Assembly: GCA_022361255.1 (NCBI GenBank)
Contig: JAKSBG010000438.1
Span: 1 to 41,355, forward strand
Reading direction: 5' to 3'
Source: Verrucomicrobiales bacterium
GTDB lineage: Bacteria > Verrucomicrobiota > Verrucomicrobiia > Verrucomicrobiales > DEV007
Length of the DNA stretch: 41,355 bases
The notes beneath the pieces are model-generated. The model had not been told where the DNA came from, ran no database searches, and worked only from the letters and a program-made list of their open reading frames with translations. Of this stretch, positions 10,892 to 19,804 are shown piece after piece. The first letter of the stretch is position 1. Each line of letters opens with the position of its first letter. Both the position numbers and the translations under genes were made by a program.

Positions 10892-11599
10892 ATGAGTAGT
10901 TCCACCGCTGAAATCAAGCCTTTGAAACATGCCGCCGATCTCGACCTGGTGGACAGAGCGGTAGGCGGCGACGATGACGCGGTTCGGGAATTCCAGGAAG
11001 AGTATCAGCCGATGTTGGAGCGGGTCATGATGTCCCGTGGAGTTGACCGGATTCAGGCGCAGGACCTGGTCGCAGATATTATCGCGGAGTGTTTCGGTGC
11101 CGGGAAAAAAGGACAGACCAGGCCTCTGCTGGAGAAATTTGAAGGCCGTTCCTCGCTTTCCACCTGGATGATTCGCATCACGTGGAACCGCTGGCTGGAT
11201 TTAAAACGTCGCGACAAGTTCAGAGGAGATCTACCGGTTTACGAAGATGAAGACGACCGTTCCGGCGACCGCTTCGACAAGTTGGAAGGGGACGATCTGG
11301 GCGAAAATCTACTCGATGAAGACCTGGCGGATCTGATGGGAAAATCCATCAGGAAAGCCTTCGACTCTCTCGAGCCGGATGTTCTTCTCATGCTGAAACT
11401 TTCCTACCTGCACGGGATCAGTCAGACCGTAATTGCCGATATGTGGCGATGCGACCAGACGAGAGTCAGCCGGCCCCTGACAGCCGCACGCAAGCAGATA
11501 GCGGAGGTCACGATGCAGGCAATCCAGGAAGCAGATTCCTCTCTGGAACTGGAGTGGGACGACTTCCATCGCCTCTGCGCAGCAGGGCTTGATTTATAA
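10892..11599 (+). CDS. RNA polymerase sigma factor, sigma-70/ECF-like
   Basis: DLVDRAVGGDDDAVREFQEEYQPMLERVM...STWMIRITWNRWLDLKRRD...; C-terminal HTH SYLHGISQTVIADMWRCDQTRVSRPL. Confidence 0.8.
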   Translation: MSSSTAEIKPLKHAADLDLVDRAVGGDDDAVREFQEEYQPMLERVMMSRGVDRIQAQDLVADIIAECFGAGKKGQTRPLLEKFEGRSSLSTWMIRITWNRWLDLKRRDKFRGDLPVYEDEDDRSGDRFDKLEGDDLGENLLDEDLADLMGKSIRKAFDSLEPDVLLMLKLSYLHGISQTVIADMWRCDQTRVSRPLTAARKQIAEVTMQAIQEADSSLELEWDDFHRLCAAGLDL

Positions 11600-11615
11600 A
11601 GAATCAGAAGTCTTT

Positions 11616-11639
11616 GCGCTGAAAGCGCCTCTATTTTTT
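11616..11639 (+). terminator. Rho-independent-like terminator after the sigma factor gene
   Basis: GCGCT GAA AGCGC hairpin (11616-11628) followed by a TTTTTT run (11634-11639). Confidence 0.65.
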
Positions 11640-11726
11640 GATTTTGATTCTCAAAAAGGCGAATTTTCTCAAAATTTTATTCGATTTGATTGATTCGCAG
11701 ACCGAAATAGAGTAAAAATCGCGGCC

Positions 11727-12884
11727 ATGATGCGATTTTTCTCCTGCCTTATCGCAATTTCCGTGATTGGAGCTGCTGTCTCCGATGGCGTTTCCGCTTC
11801 GTCGAAATCTCCACGCATTCTCTATCTGGGTGACTCCCTGAGCATCGGGGCTTTCGGAAAAACTCTGGATCATTCCATGCGATCTTCGGGTTTCCAGGTC
11901 CACACTGTGGTTGCGGGAGGGGCCAGCCCTTACTACTGGCTGAAGAATTACCAGGCACTCCCGTGCACGATTGGATTCTGGGAAAAGTCTCCCTCCGCCG
12001 AGCGCCGCGTCGGGTATGTTCGTGCGGTTCCAAAATTGGAGGATCTCATCGCCGAGCACAAACCGAACGTTGTTGTCGTACAGACCGGCATCAATCTCTA
12101 CGCCACGCTTCGCTCCAAGAGGAGGACCAAGGATGAGAATGTCGAGGAAGTCAGATCCCTCATTGAGCAGATGTGCTACGCAATTGCCAAAGCAGGCGCG
12201 ACATCCTATTGGGTTCTCCCGCCCCACTCTCACGAGAAGAGATATTCGAAGGAACTTCAGGGCGAACTGACCGCAATCATGCAGAGTGTGGTCAGAAAAT
12301 ACGAGGGCGAAGTTTTTGAAAGCCAGAAGGTAACCAAATTCGTAGATCCCTATCCCGCGACTGACGGCATTCACTACGGACCCAGCGAGGCGCGGGGCTG
12401 GGCGGAAAAAGTGTCACAGCATTTCAGTCAGTTCATGAAAGTTTCACCGCCGACCGACACCCGGACAATCGTGCGGGCTGTCCCGATTCAGGCACCGAAG
12501 GTGACTTCCTCCTCCCGCCTGTTGGCCTCATCAAATCGTGCTCCCTCCGCTTCCCAAAGCTCTGAGCTCGAATTGGAGCTGAAACTGGTGGAAAAGTCCG
12601 AGCTGAAGAATCTCAGCGAACTCGATTACTCCAATGCGCTCGGTGTCTACGAATACGAAGTGATGAATGTTCGTCGCGGTTCCTACCCCTTTGACCGAAT
12701 TCGCATTGCTCACGGAATCGTTTTTCAAAAGAAATATACCAGCGCCGCGAAACGGGAGATCGGAACCGAGATGGCGCTGACCGTCGTTCCGCTCAGCGAA
12801 TACAAAACGCTCTCCACCTGGCAGATGGTTGATGATTTGCGAATGAACGGCGAACTCTCCATCTACACACCGAAACTGGATTGA
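11727..12884 (+). CDS. SGNH/GDSL-type hydrolase with uncharacterised C-terminal domain
   Basis: ILYLGDSLSIGAFGKTLD; NVVVVQTGINLY; DGIHYGPSEARGWAEKV (catalytic DxxH). Confidence 0.82.
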   Translation: MMRFFSCLIAISVIGAAVSDGVSASSKSPRILYLGDSLSIGAFGKTLDHSMRSSGFQVHTVVAGGASPYYWLKNYQALPCTIGFWEKSPSAERRVGYVRAVPKLEDLIAEHKPNVVVVQTGINLYATLRSKRRTKDENVEEVRSLIEQMCYAIAKAGATSYWVLPPHSHEKRYSKELQGELTAIMQSVVRKYEGEVFESQKVTKFVDPYPATDGIHYGPSEARGWAEKVSQHFSQFMKVSPPTDTRTIVRAVPIQAPKVTSSSRLLASSNRAPSASQSSELELELKLVEKSELKNLSELDYSNALGVYEYEVMNVRRGSYPFDRIRIAHGIVFQKKYTSAAKREIGTEMALTVVPLSEYKTLSTWQMVDDLRMNGELSIYTPKLD

Positions 12885-13804
12885 TTGCTTTGGAGATATC
12901 CGTTCCACCAGAGGCTGCCGGAGAGCGCCTTGACCGTTTTCTTCCTCTCGAACTGCGTCGTCGCGGAGAGGAAATCTCCCGCTCTGCTTTGCAGCAGTGG
13001 ATCAAGGACGGATCCGTTCTCGTAACCGGGACAAAAGTGAAACCGCGGCATGCTCTTGCGGAAGGGGATGTGATTTCGATTGCGCCCCCTGAGCCGGAAG
13101 TTGCAGAAATCCTTCCCGAAGCAATTCCGGTGCCGGTTCTTTTTGAAGATGAAGATATTGTAGTCGTAGACAAGCCCTCCGGACTGGTCGTCCATCCCGG
13201 TTCCGGAAACAGTAGCGGCACACTCGTCAATGCCCTGCTCCATCACTGTGGTGGCAAACTCTGCGAACTGGCGGGAGAGGATCGCCCCGGCATTGTTCAT
13301 CGACTCGACAAGGACACCTCCGGTTGCCTCGTCGCCGCAAAATCGGAGGCGGCGTATCATTCCCTCGTAGCCCAGTTTTCCGGTCGGGAGACGGGGAAGG
13401 AATATCTTGCGGTGACAGCGGGGCTTCCCGTGAATGAAGAGGGGACGATTAAAAATCGAATCGGTCGCAACCCGCGGAACCGCCAACAGATGACCGTGCT
13501 GGAGGAGCCTGCCGGAAAAGAGGCGATCACCGATTACCGTGTCCGGCGCTCCGACCCGACTGGAAAATGGGCCTGCCTTTCCTGCGTGATTCACACCGGT
13601 CGCACACACCAGATCCGGGTGCATTTGAAAGAATGTCTCCGCGCTCCCATTCTCGGTGACGAAATGTACGGGACAAAAAAAGCAAAGGTGAAAGTCGACC
13701 GGCTCTTGCTCCATGCCTGGAAGCTGAAGATTCGCCACCCGTCGAGCGGGGAGGAAATGCGATTCGAGGCGGAAGTGCCGGGGGATTTCGCCCCGTTTCT
13801 TTAG
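12881..13804 (+). CDS. RluA-family pseudouridine synthase (RluD-like, S4 domain)
   Basis: S4-like ERLDRFLPLELRRRG; VVVDKPSGLVVHPG; GIVHRLDKDTSGCLVAAKS; IHTGRTHQIRVHL. TTG start overlaps the upstream TGA by 4 bp. Confidence 0.92.
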   Translation: MIALEISVPPEAAGERLDRFLPLELRRRGEEISRSALQQWIKDGSVLVTGTKVKPRHALAEGDVISIAPPEPEVAEILPEAIPVPVLFEDEDIVVVDKPSGLVVHPGSGNSSGTLVNALLHHCGGKLCELAGEDRPGIVHRLDKDTSGCLVAAKSEAAYHSLVAQFSGRETGKEYLAVTAGLPVNEEGTIKNRIGRNPRNRQQMTVLEEPAGKEAITDYRVRRSDPTGKWACLSCVIHTGRTHQIRVHLKECLRAPILGDEMYGTKKAKVKVDRLLLHAWKLKIRHPSSGEEMRFEAEVPGDFAPFL

Positions 13805-13874
13805 GTCACAGTTAGCAAAGCCGGTGCAGGAGCGAGCGTGAGAAATAGAGGCATCCCGCCACGCGCGAACTCGT

Positions 13875-14453
13875 TTACCGCACGCACCGATATACAAATG
13901 CCGGGGGAAGATTTTTCCAGGCGGTCGGGCTTTGTTTCACTTCGGAGAAATGCTCCCGCAGGATGCGGCGAAACCTCTGGCCTGCCGGAAGAGCCAGCCC
14001 CTGCCAGTAGGCGAAGGTGGCAAACTTTCCTCCCCGGGGGAGGACTTCGAACATCGCGTCGAGAAGTGTGTTTTGCAGCTCCTCCGGGAAAGCAGCCCAG
14101 GGCAGGCCGCAAAGAATCGCGTCGACCGATTCGATTCCCTCCTCCCGGCAAATGGATGCGGCGTCACTCACGCAGGCCTGCCGGACGGTGACATCAGGAC
14201 AACGGTTTCTCGTGATTTCCGCCAGCTCTTCGTCGCGCTCGATCGCGATCAGCTTTGTTTCGTGACTGATTCGTTTCGCGATTGCTTCGGTAAAAACCCC
14301 GGTGCCCGGACCGAACTCCAGAACGGAATTGATCTCATCCCAGTCCAGCCAGTCCACCATCAGGTTGGCAAGGGCCTCCGAGCTGGGAGCGACGGCGCCG
14401 ACACTTCCCGCGTTGCGGAAAAACGCCCGCAGAAATGATCCGTGGTGAGCCAT
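13875..14453 (-). CDS. Class I SAM methyltransferase (phospholipid N-methyltransferase / rRNA adenine dimethylase-like)
   Basis: FFRNAGSVGAVAPSSEALANLMV...SVLEFGPGTGVFTEAIAKRI...LIAIERDEELAEI... Confidence 0.8.
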   Translation of the reverse strand: MAHHGSFLRAFFRNAGSVGAVAPSSEALANLMVDWLDWDEINSVLEFGPGTGVFTEAIAKRISHETKLIAIERDEELAEITRNRCPDVTVRQACVSDAASICREEGIESVDAILCGLPWAAFPEELQNTLLDAMFEVLPRGGKFATFAYWQGLALPAGQRFRRILREHFSEVKQSPTAWKNLPPAFVYRCVR

Positions 14454-15490
14454 TACACGAGGTCCGTTCCCGTTTTCGCGAGCGAGATTTCGAGGTTCCG
14501 TTTCACGAGCCAGCCCATCGTTTCGCAGCGGGAAAATGACTGGCAGTCGTGGTACTGATTCAACTCCTCCCGCAGACGGATAACGTGCTCCTCGGGGGCC
14601 AGTTCCTCACCCAGCATCGCATCCCAGAAAGCCCCGAGGCGGTTGTGAGCGAGAGTTACCCGACGATGAACCAGGGTTCGTTCCTCATCCTGATATTGTC
14701 TCGTTGTCTGGTAGTTGATCCGGTCGGTGCAGAGTTGGACAACGGCCGCGTTTTCCAGAAAAAACTGGGGCAGGTACATCTCCTTGTATCCCTCGTAGCT
14801 CTGTTGATCAAAGTCGATCGCCCTCACGCGATATTGGGCATCCTCAAAGTCAGGCGTGATGTCGACCACGTAGTTGTAGCTCCTCATGTCTCCCAGCAGC
14901 CTGACAAAACAACGTTCATTGAATTTCACGAACTCCTTAGCCACCCGGATCTGGTTTGTTTCGTCGCGCTCGAAATAGTCGTTTATGAATACATCACCCG
15001 GCACTCCTGCGATGTGTTCCTCGATCAGGGTGTCACCATTCACGAGGTAGTTAATCCGGTTCGGGGAAAGTATGTGCTCCAGCTCCAGGCCGTAGATTCG
15101 GGAGGCATCGGCGATTTTTACGTAGAAGTGATCGTAGTTGTCGTTGAACTGGTTCACGATCCGGACGCGGAAAGGGCGCGAGTTTCCGAACTCACAAAAA
15201 TCGACCCGTTCCATCACGAGGTGCTCGCTCACTTTCGTGGCATTCGTTTTCAGCAAAGCGTAGATCAGGGTCAGCTTTTGACTGAGTTCCTCGCGGATCG
15301 AAGGCTCGTAGTACACCGTTTTCCAGAGCGTATCATTTCCGTCGCGGTCGTAGAGAGGGAACAATTCGGAAAACCGGTGCAGGTCCTCATACACCACCGG
15401 AATGTCCACCGTGCGGCCGAACTTTCCGAGGTAGAGCTCCAGGTCTTTGCTCACCGGATAGTATTTCTTTTTCTTCAGGTCGATGCTCAC
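14453..15490 (-). CDS. Conserved-looking hypothetical protein with kinase-like motifs
   Basis: 346-codon ORF (345 aa) with balanced composition; 1-bp overlap (TAATG) with the downstream methyltransferase; GDMRSYNYVVDI...YRVRAIDFDQQSYEG. Confidence 0.75.
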   Translation of the reverse strand: MSIDLKKKKYYPVSKDLELYLGKFGRTVDIPVVYEDLHRFSELFPLYDRDGNDTLWKTVYYEPSIREELSQKLTLIYALLKTNATKVSEHLVMERVDFCEFGNSRPFRVRIVNQFNDNYDHFYVKIADASRIYGLELEHILSPNRINYLVNGDTLIEEHIAGVPGDVFINDYFERDETNQIRVAKEFVKFNERCFVRLLGDMRSYNYVVDITPDFEDAQYRVRAIDFDQQSYEGYKEMYLPQFFLENAAVVQLCTDRINYQTTRQYQDEERTLVHRRVTLAHNRLGAFWDAMLGEELAPEEHVIRLREELNQYHDCQSFSRCETMGWLVKRNLEISLAKTGTDLV

Positions 15491-15500
15491 GCCGGATTAA

Positions 15501-15551
15501 ACAGGGTTCAATGGCAGACCTAACAGGGTTACGTCGGCAAGGCAACTCTGT
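15501..15551 (-). repeat. Dispersed 22-bp-phased ACCCTGT element, copy B (minus orientation)
   Basis: ACAGGGT at 15501 and 15523, degenerate ACTCTGT at 15545 (22-bp steps); minus-strand middle unit ACCCTGTTAGGTC. Confidence 0.7.
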
Positions 15552-15592
15552 TTGGTGACTGGAAAACGCAAATCCGTTCGCCTCTCTCTTGA
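15527..15592 (+). pseudogene. Short 3' relic of a sulfatase gene
   Basis: GGTTACGTCGGCAAGGCAACTCTGTTTGGTGACTGGAAAACGCAAATCCGTTCGCCTCTCTCTTGA = GYVGKATLFGDWKTQIRSPLS*. TTTGGYGACTGGAAARCG also occurs in the sulfatase at 1400..2824 ([13 protein letters not shown]). Confidence 0.45.
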
Positions 15593-15624
15593 CCGGTTCC
15601 GTTTGTTCCCGCTACAACATCCGG

Positions 15625-17097
15625 GTGAAAACGCTGATTTTTCTTTTCTCCTTCTTCTCTCTGTTTTCCCTTTCTGCCGCCGACCGGCCGAATGTCATTC
15701 TCGTCCTCGCTGATGATCTCGGCTACGGCGATTTGGCATGCTACGGAAATGAGATTGTGCACACGCCGCACCTTGATCGCTTCGCGAAGGAGGGGGTTCG
15801 TTTTACCGACTGCTACTCTGCTGCACCGAACTGTTCCCCTGCCCGCACCGGTTTGATGACGGGGCGGACGCCCTGGCGCGTCGGCGTTCACAACTGGATC
15901 CCGATGATGTCACCGATGCATGTCCGGGAATCGGAAATCACGGTAGCGAACCTGCTGCGCGATGGTGGCTACTCCACCTGCCATTCCGGAAAGTGGCACC
16001 TCAACGGGATGTTCAATCTTCCGGGACAGCCGCAGCCGGACGACCTGGGATTTGACCACTGGTTTTCGGTACAGAATAATGCTCTGCCGAATCATCGGGA
16101 TCCGTATAACTTTGTCAGGAACGATATTCCCGTCGGGCCGCTCAAGGGCTATTCAGCCGATCTGGTCACGGACGAGGCGATCGACTGGCTGCGTAGCGAA
16201 GATGGAAAAGGACGCGATCCGGAGAAACCGTTTTTCCTGTTTGTCTGCTACCACGAGCCTCACGAACCGGTCGCGACCGCTCCGAGACACACGCGTCACT
16301 ACGAACATCTCGAGGATCCGGCTGAGCGCGCGCTGTGGGGAAATATCACGCAGATGGATGCTGCTTTCGGGAAACTGATGGCGGAGATCGACAGTCTCGA
16401 CCTGCGCGATGACACGCTCGTGTTTTTCACCAGTGACAACGGACCGGCCCTCACGGGAAAACATCCCTACGGATCCGCAGGTCCGCTGCGGACCAAGAAA
16501 GGTTATGTCTGGGAAGGGGGGATCCGGGTTCCCGGCATCCTGCGCTGGCCCGGCAAAGTGACTGCGGGGGAAAGCGATGTTCCGATCTGTGGCGTCGACT
16601 GGCTGCCTACGATTTGCGAAATTGCGGGCGTCAATACTCCGGACGATCGTGCGATTGACGGGACGAGCCTGGTGCCGCTTTTCGGGGGAGAGGAATTGAA
16701 GCGCGAGACTCCTCTCTACTGGCATTTTCTCAGATCGCGGGGGCCGGTAAAGGTAGCGACGCGGGAAGGCGACTGGAAGCTCACGGCAACGGTCGATACA
16801 CCGGACTTGAAGCCGGGCGGGGGGATCACGGAGCAGGATGCCAATTCCAACAAAACGGCTGAGCTCGCGGAATTTGCTCTCTACAATCTCCGCGACGACA
16901 TCGGGGAAACGACGGACCTTTCTGCAAAAGAATCCCCGCGCCTCGAAGAGATGAAATCCCGAATGCTGAAAATGTATCACGAAGTAAGGGCTGAAAGCCC
17001 GGAGTGGCCCCTGTGGGAGTTTCCCAGATACGAAGGCATGAGAATCGAATGGCCGGAATACAAGGCTTTGCGGAAACCGCCGGTTTACGAACACTGA
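15625..17097 (+). CDS. Sulfatase (arylsulfatase A-like), secreted
   Basis: GTG start [37 protein letters not shown]; FGly motif CSPAR; GDWKL. Confidence 0.92.
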   Translation: MKTLIFLFSFFSLFSLSAADRPNVILVLADDLGYGDLACYGNEIVHTPHLDRFAKEGVRFTDCYSAAPNCSPARTGLMTGRTPWRVGVHNWIPMMSPMHVRESEITVANLLRDGGYSTCHSGKWHLNGMFNLPGQPQPDDLGFDHWFSVQNNALPNHRDPYNFVRNDIPVGPLKGYSADLVTDEAIDWLRSEDGKGRDPEKPFFLFVCYHEPHEPVATAPRHTRHYEHLEDPAERALWGNITQMDAAFGKLMAEIDSLDLRDDTLVFFTSDNGPALTGKHPYGSAGPLRTKKGYVWEGGIRVPGILRWPGKVTAGESDVPICGVDWLPTICEIAGVNTPDDRAIDGTSLVPLFGGEELKRETPLYWHFLRSRGPVKVATREGDWKLTATVDTPDLKPGGGITEQDANSNKTAELAEFALYNLRDDIGETTDLSAKESPRLEEMKSRMLKMYHEVRAESPEWPLWEFPRYEGMRIEWPEYKALRKPPVYEH

Positions 17098-17158
17098 GGC
17101 CATCGATTGTCGGTTTCCGCCGGTTGACCCGTTTCCGCGTTGCGTTCAGAATGGCGGG

Positions 17159-18790
17159 ATGAAAATTCTCTCAGCTTTTCTGTCGGTTGTGGCCCTCCTC
17201 AGTGCAGGGGCACGGGCAGACGACCGGCCCAACATTCTCTTTTTCTTCGCCGACGACTGGGGGCGCTACGCATCGATCTATGGTGAAGCGGAACCGGGCG
17301 GCATCAATGATGTGGTCAAAACGCCGACTTTCGATCGCATCGCCCGCGAGGGGGTTCTTTTCAATCATGCCCACGTCAGCGCACCTTCCTGTACTCCCTG
17401 CCGTTCTGCGCTTCTCACCGGCCAGCATTTCTGGCGGACAAAAACGGGATCGATTTTGCTGGGGGCGACGTTTCCCGAGGACCTCCCGACGTTTCCCGTT
17501 CTTCTCCGGGACGCCGGTTACCATATTGGCGCGACCTACAAAGTGTGGGGGCCGGGAACGCCGAGCAACTTTCCTTTCAGCGCAACCGGAACGATGTACG
17601 GCCAGGCGGGAAGCAAGTTTAACGGGTTCTCTCAATACGTGACAAGGGAGGTCGAGAAGGGCACTGCGGTTGAGGAGGCCAAGCAGGCCCTGCTCGACGA
17701 AGCACGCGGAAATTTCAAAGCTTTTCTTGCCGACCAGAAAGAAGGGCAGCCGTTCTGTTACTGGTTCGGCCCAACCAATGTTCACCGCAAGTGGATCAAA
17801 GGCAGCGGGAAAAAACTTTGGGGGATTGATCCGGATACTTTGAAAGGAAAGATGCCGCCCTTTCTCCCCGATGTGCACGAGGTGCGTCAGGATCTCGCCG
17901 ACTATTTCGGGGAAATCGCAGCGTGGGATGCGGGAATGGCGGTGCTCCTCGACGAACTCGAAAAATCAGGGCAGGCCGGCAACACGATCATTGCGGTGAG
18001 TGGCGACCACGGCGCACCGGGATTCCCCTACGGGAAGTGCAACCTTTACGACTTCGGAACGGGAGTTCCACTCGTCATTTCCGGTCCGGGAGTGAAAGGT
18101 GGCAGGGTTGTTGATGACATGACCTCGCTCACTGACATTGCCCCGACTTTTCTGGCTGCTGCCGGAGTGGATGTGCCGGAAATCATGACGGGGGAAAGCC
18201 TCTGGCCGATCCTGAAATCGGAGAAAGAGGGGCTTGTCGATGAATCCCGCACTCGCGTTTTTACCGGGCGCGAGCGTCACGTGGATGAAGCGAGGGCCGA
18301 CTTCAAACCTTATCCGCAGCGCTGCCTGCGCACGCACGAGTATTCATTCATTATCAATTTTCGACCCGACCGCTGGCCGATGGGGGATCCGTATCTGCTA
18401 AGTGAAGATGAAGAGGACCCCGGGATTGACGAACTCGAGAACAACACCCGCATCACCCTTCCCGATGAAGATGCCGGACCGACGAAAGCCTGGCTCGTCA
18501 CTTCGAGGCATGAGGATCAATGGAAGTCCCATTTCGACTGGGTCTACGGGCAGCGTCCAAAATACGAACTCTACGACCTTACCAAGGATCCTAACGAAGC
18601 CACTAATGTTGCCGGAGATCCGGAGTATGCGGAGATCCGCAAGGCGATGGAAGCGGAGTTGATGGCTGAATTACAGGCAACCGGAGATCCCCGCCTCGTG
18701 AATGACGGGGAGTTTTACGAAACCTCGCCGATGTCGGATCCTGCGCCAAATCGACGGAGTTCGAAAAGGAAAGCAAAAGCAAAGAAATAA
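17159..18790 (+). CDS. Sulfatase (heparan N-sulfatase-like), secreted
   Basis: MKILSAFLSVVALLSAGARADDRPNILFFFADDWGRYASIY; FGly motif CTPCR; VSGDHGAPGFPYGK. Confidence 0.92.
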   Translation: MKILSAFLSVVALLSAGARADDRPNILFFFADDWGRYASIYGEAEPGGINDVVKTPTFDRIAREGVLFNHAHVSAPSCTPCRSALLTGQHFWRTKTGSILLGATFPEDLPTFPVLLRDAGYHIGATYKVWGPGTPSNFPFSATGTMYGQAGSKFNGFSQYVTREVEKGTAVEEAKQALLDEARGNFKAFLADQKEGQPFCYWFGPTNVHRKWIKGSGKKLWGIDPDTLKGKMPPFLPDVHEVRQDLADYFGEIAAWDAGMAVLLDELEKSGQAGNTIIAVSGDHGAPGFPYGKCNLYDFGTGVPLVISGPGVKGGRVVDDMTSLTDIAPTFLAAAGVDVPEIMTGESLWPILKSEKEGLVDESRTRVFTGRERHVDEARADFKPYPQRCLRTHEYSFIINFRPDRWPMGDPYLLSEDEEDPGIDELENNTRITLPDEDAGPTKAWLVTSRHEDQWKSHFDWVYGQRPKYELYDLTKDPNEATNVAGDPEYAEIRKAMEAELMAELQATGDPRLVNDGEFYETSPMSDPAPNRRSSKRKAKAKK

Positions 18791-18798
18791 ATCGCAGG

Positions 18799-18864
18799 GT
18801 GGACATTTCTGTCCGTCCACAGATGATTTGCCATCAGTCCAGCAGAGGAACAGAAGTGTCCGTC
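18799..18864. repeat. Imperfect inverted repeat between convergent genes
   Basis: GTGGAC (18799-18804)/GTCCAC (18815-18820), and GGACATTTCTGTC with an AACAGAAGTGTCC partner before the next stop. Confidence 0.45.
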
Positions 18865-18874
18865 CTGCCAATGT

Positions 18875-19642
18875 TCACCTCCCCAGCTCCCGGTCGAGCA
18901 GCCGGTTGTAAATTTGCTTTCGTTCCGGCATTCCCAAACCGCGATTGCGATATTCGAACATTTTCACATTGATGCTTTCCCGCTGCTTCACACTGAGGCG
19001 GGAGATTTTGTTCACCACTTCCGGAGGAATCGTTTCCCGGTCGCCGTAGCCGTCAGCCTGAAAGCCCTCGCGGATATTCCTCGCAGCGTTGCGCGCATCG
19101 GCGAGCTGGTCGGGAGTCAAAACGCGCGGGTCAGGTCCGCCGTGGGGACCGGTTCCGCCGCCCGGGGATCCGTTCCCGATCTTTGTCGATACCATGACAC
19201 CCCGCACACCACTGAGCCGTTTCGGAGGCTTCTCGTAGCGGATCGAAACGACCTCGGAACTGTTTCCGACTTTGATTCGTGCGGTGAGGGTTTCGAGGTC
19301 GGACTTGTCTCCTTTTACTTCGACGAGTTGCCAACCGGCGGAGTTGCTTTCATTCTCCGCCACGACGTAGGACATTTTGGTATCAAGGTCGAGAACGGTG
19401 GCGATGGCTTCCTCGTCGATTCTTGAATAACCGGTCAAAATGAGGGACTGCGACAGGTTCAGGGTGCGAACGAAGGGAGAGTTTTGTTGTAAACTGGCGA
19501 AGCTGTCTTTCTTCACCGGGGCCGGAAGAAATCCCCGGGAACGTTCCGGCCCGCGGTCCTGAGACGACACGCTTGCCGCAACAGGAACGCCGAGGGCGAC
19601 GAAAAGAAACAGAGAAAAGGTGTGGTTCACATCCAAAGTCAA
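18875..19642 (-). CDS. Hypothetical secreted protein
   Basis: Signal-like N-terminus HTFSLFLFVALGVPVAASVSS; SPFVRTLNLSQSLILTGYSRIDEEAIATVLDLDTKMSYVVAENE. Confidence 0.65.
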   Translation of the reverse strand: MTLDVNHTFSLFLFVALGVPVAASVSSQDRGPERSRGFLPAPVKKDSFASLQQNSPFVRTLNLSQSLILTGYSRIDEEAIATVLDLDTKMSYVVAENESNSAGWQLVEVKGDKSDLETLTARIKVGNSSEVVSIRYEKPPKRLSGVRGVMVSTKIGNGSPGGGTGPHGGPDPRVLTPDQLADARNAARNIREGFQADGYGDRETIPPEVVNKISRLSVKQRESINVKMFEYRNRGLGMPERKQIYNRLLDRELGR

Positions 19643-19804
19643 ATCGGCAGTAGTTTGCCTAAGCGATTCAGGATTGAACAGTTACGACTTTGCGTGTCAG
19701 GGGTGCGGGGGCCTCTTTCCAGAGGGCGTGATATTTGCTGCAGGCTGCGGGTTGGCGTCTTCCGGTAGTCGACTCCTGTCGCAATCCGAGATACAAGGGA
19801 GGAT

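Noticed and set aside
12863-13897. 344-aa minus-strand ORF
   Set aside because: Antisense to the RluD-like gene; atypical composition.
14549-15523. 324-aa plus-strand ORF opposite the kinase-like hypothetical
   Set aside because: The minus ORF is longer, has balanced composition and is coupled to the methyltransferase; the plus ORF is Val/His-rich shadow sequence.
19711-19727. GCCTCT-TTCC-AGAGGGC hairpin in a divergent intergenic region
   Set aside because: Only a 5-bp stem and no T-tract; too weak to call.
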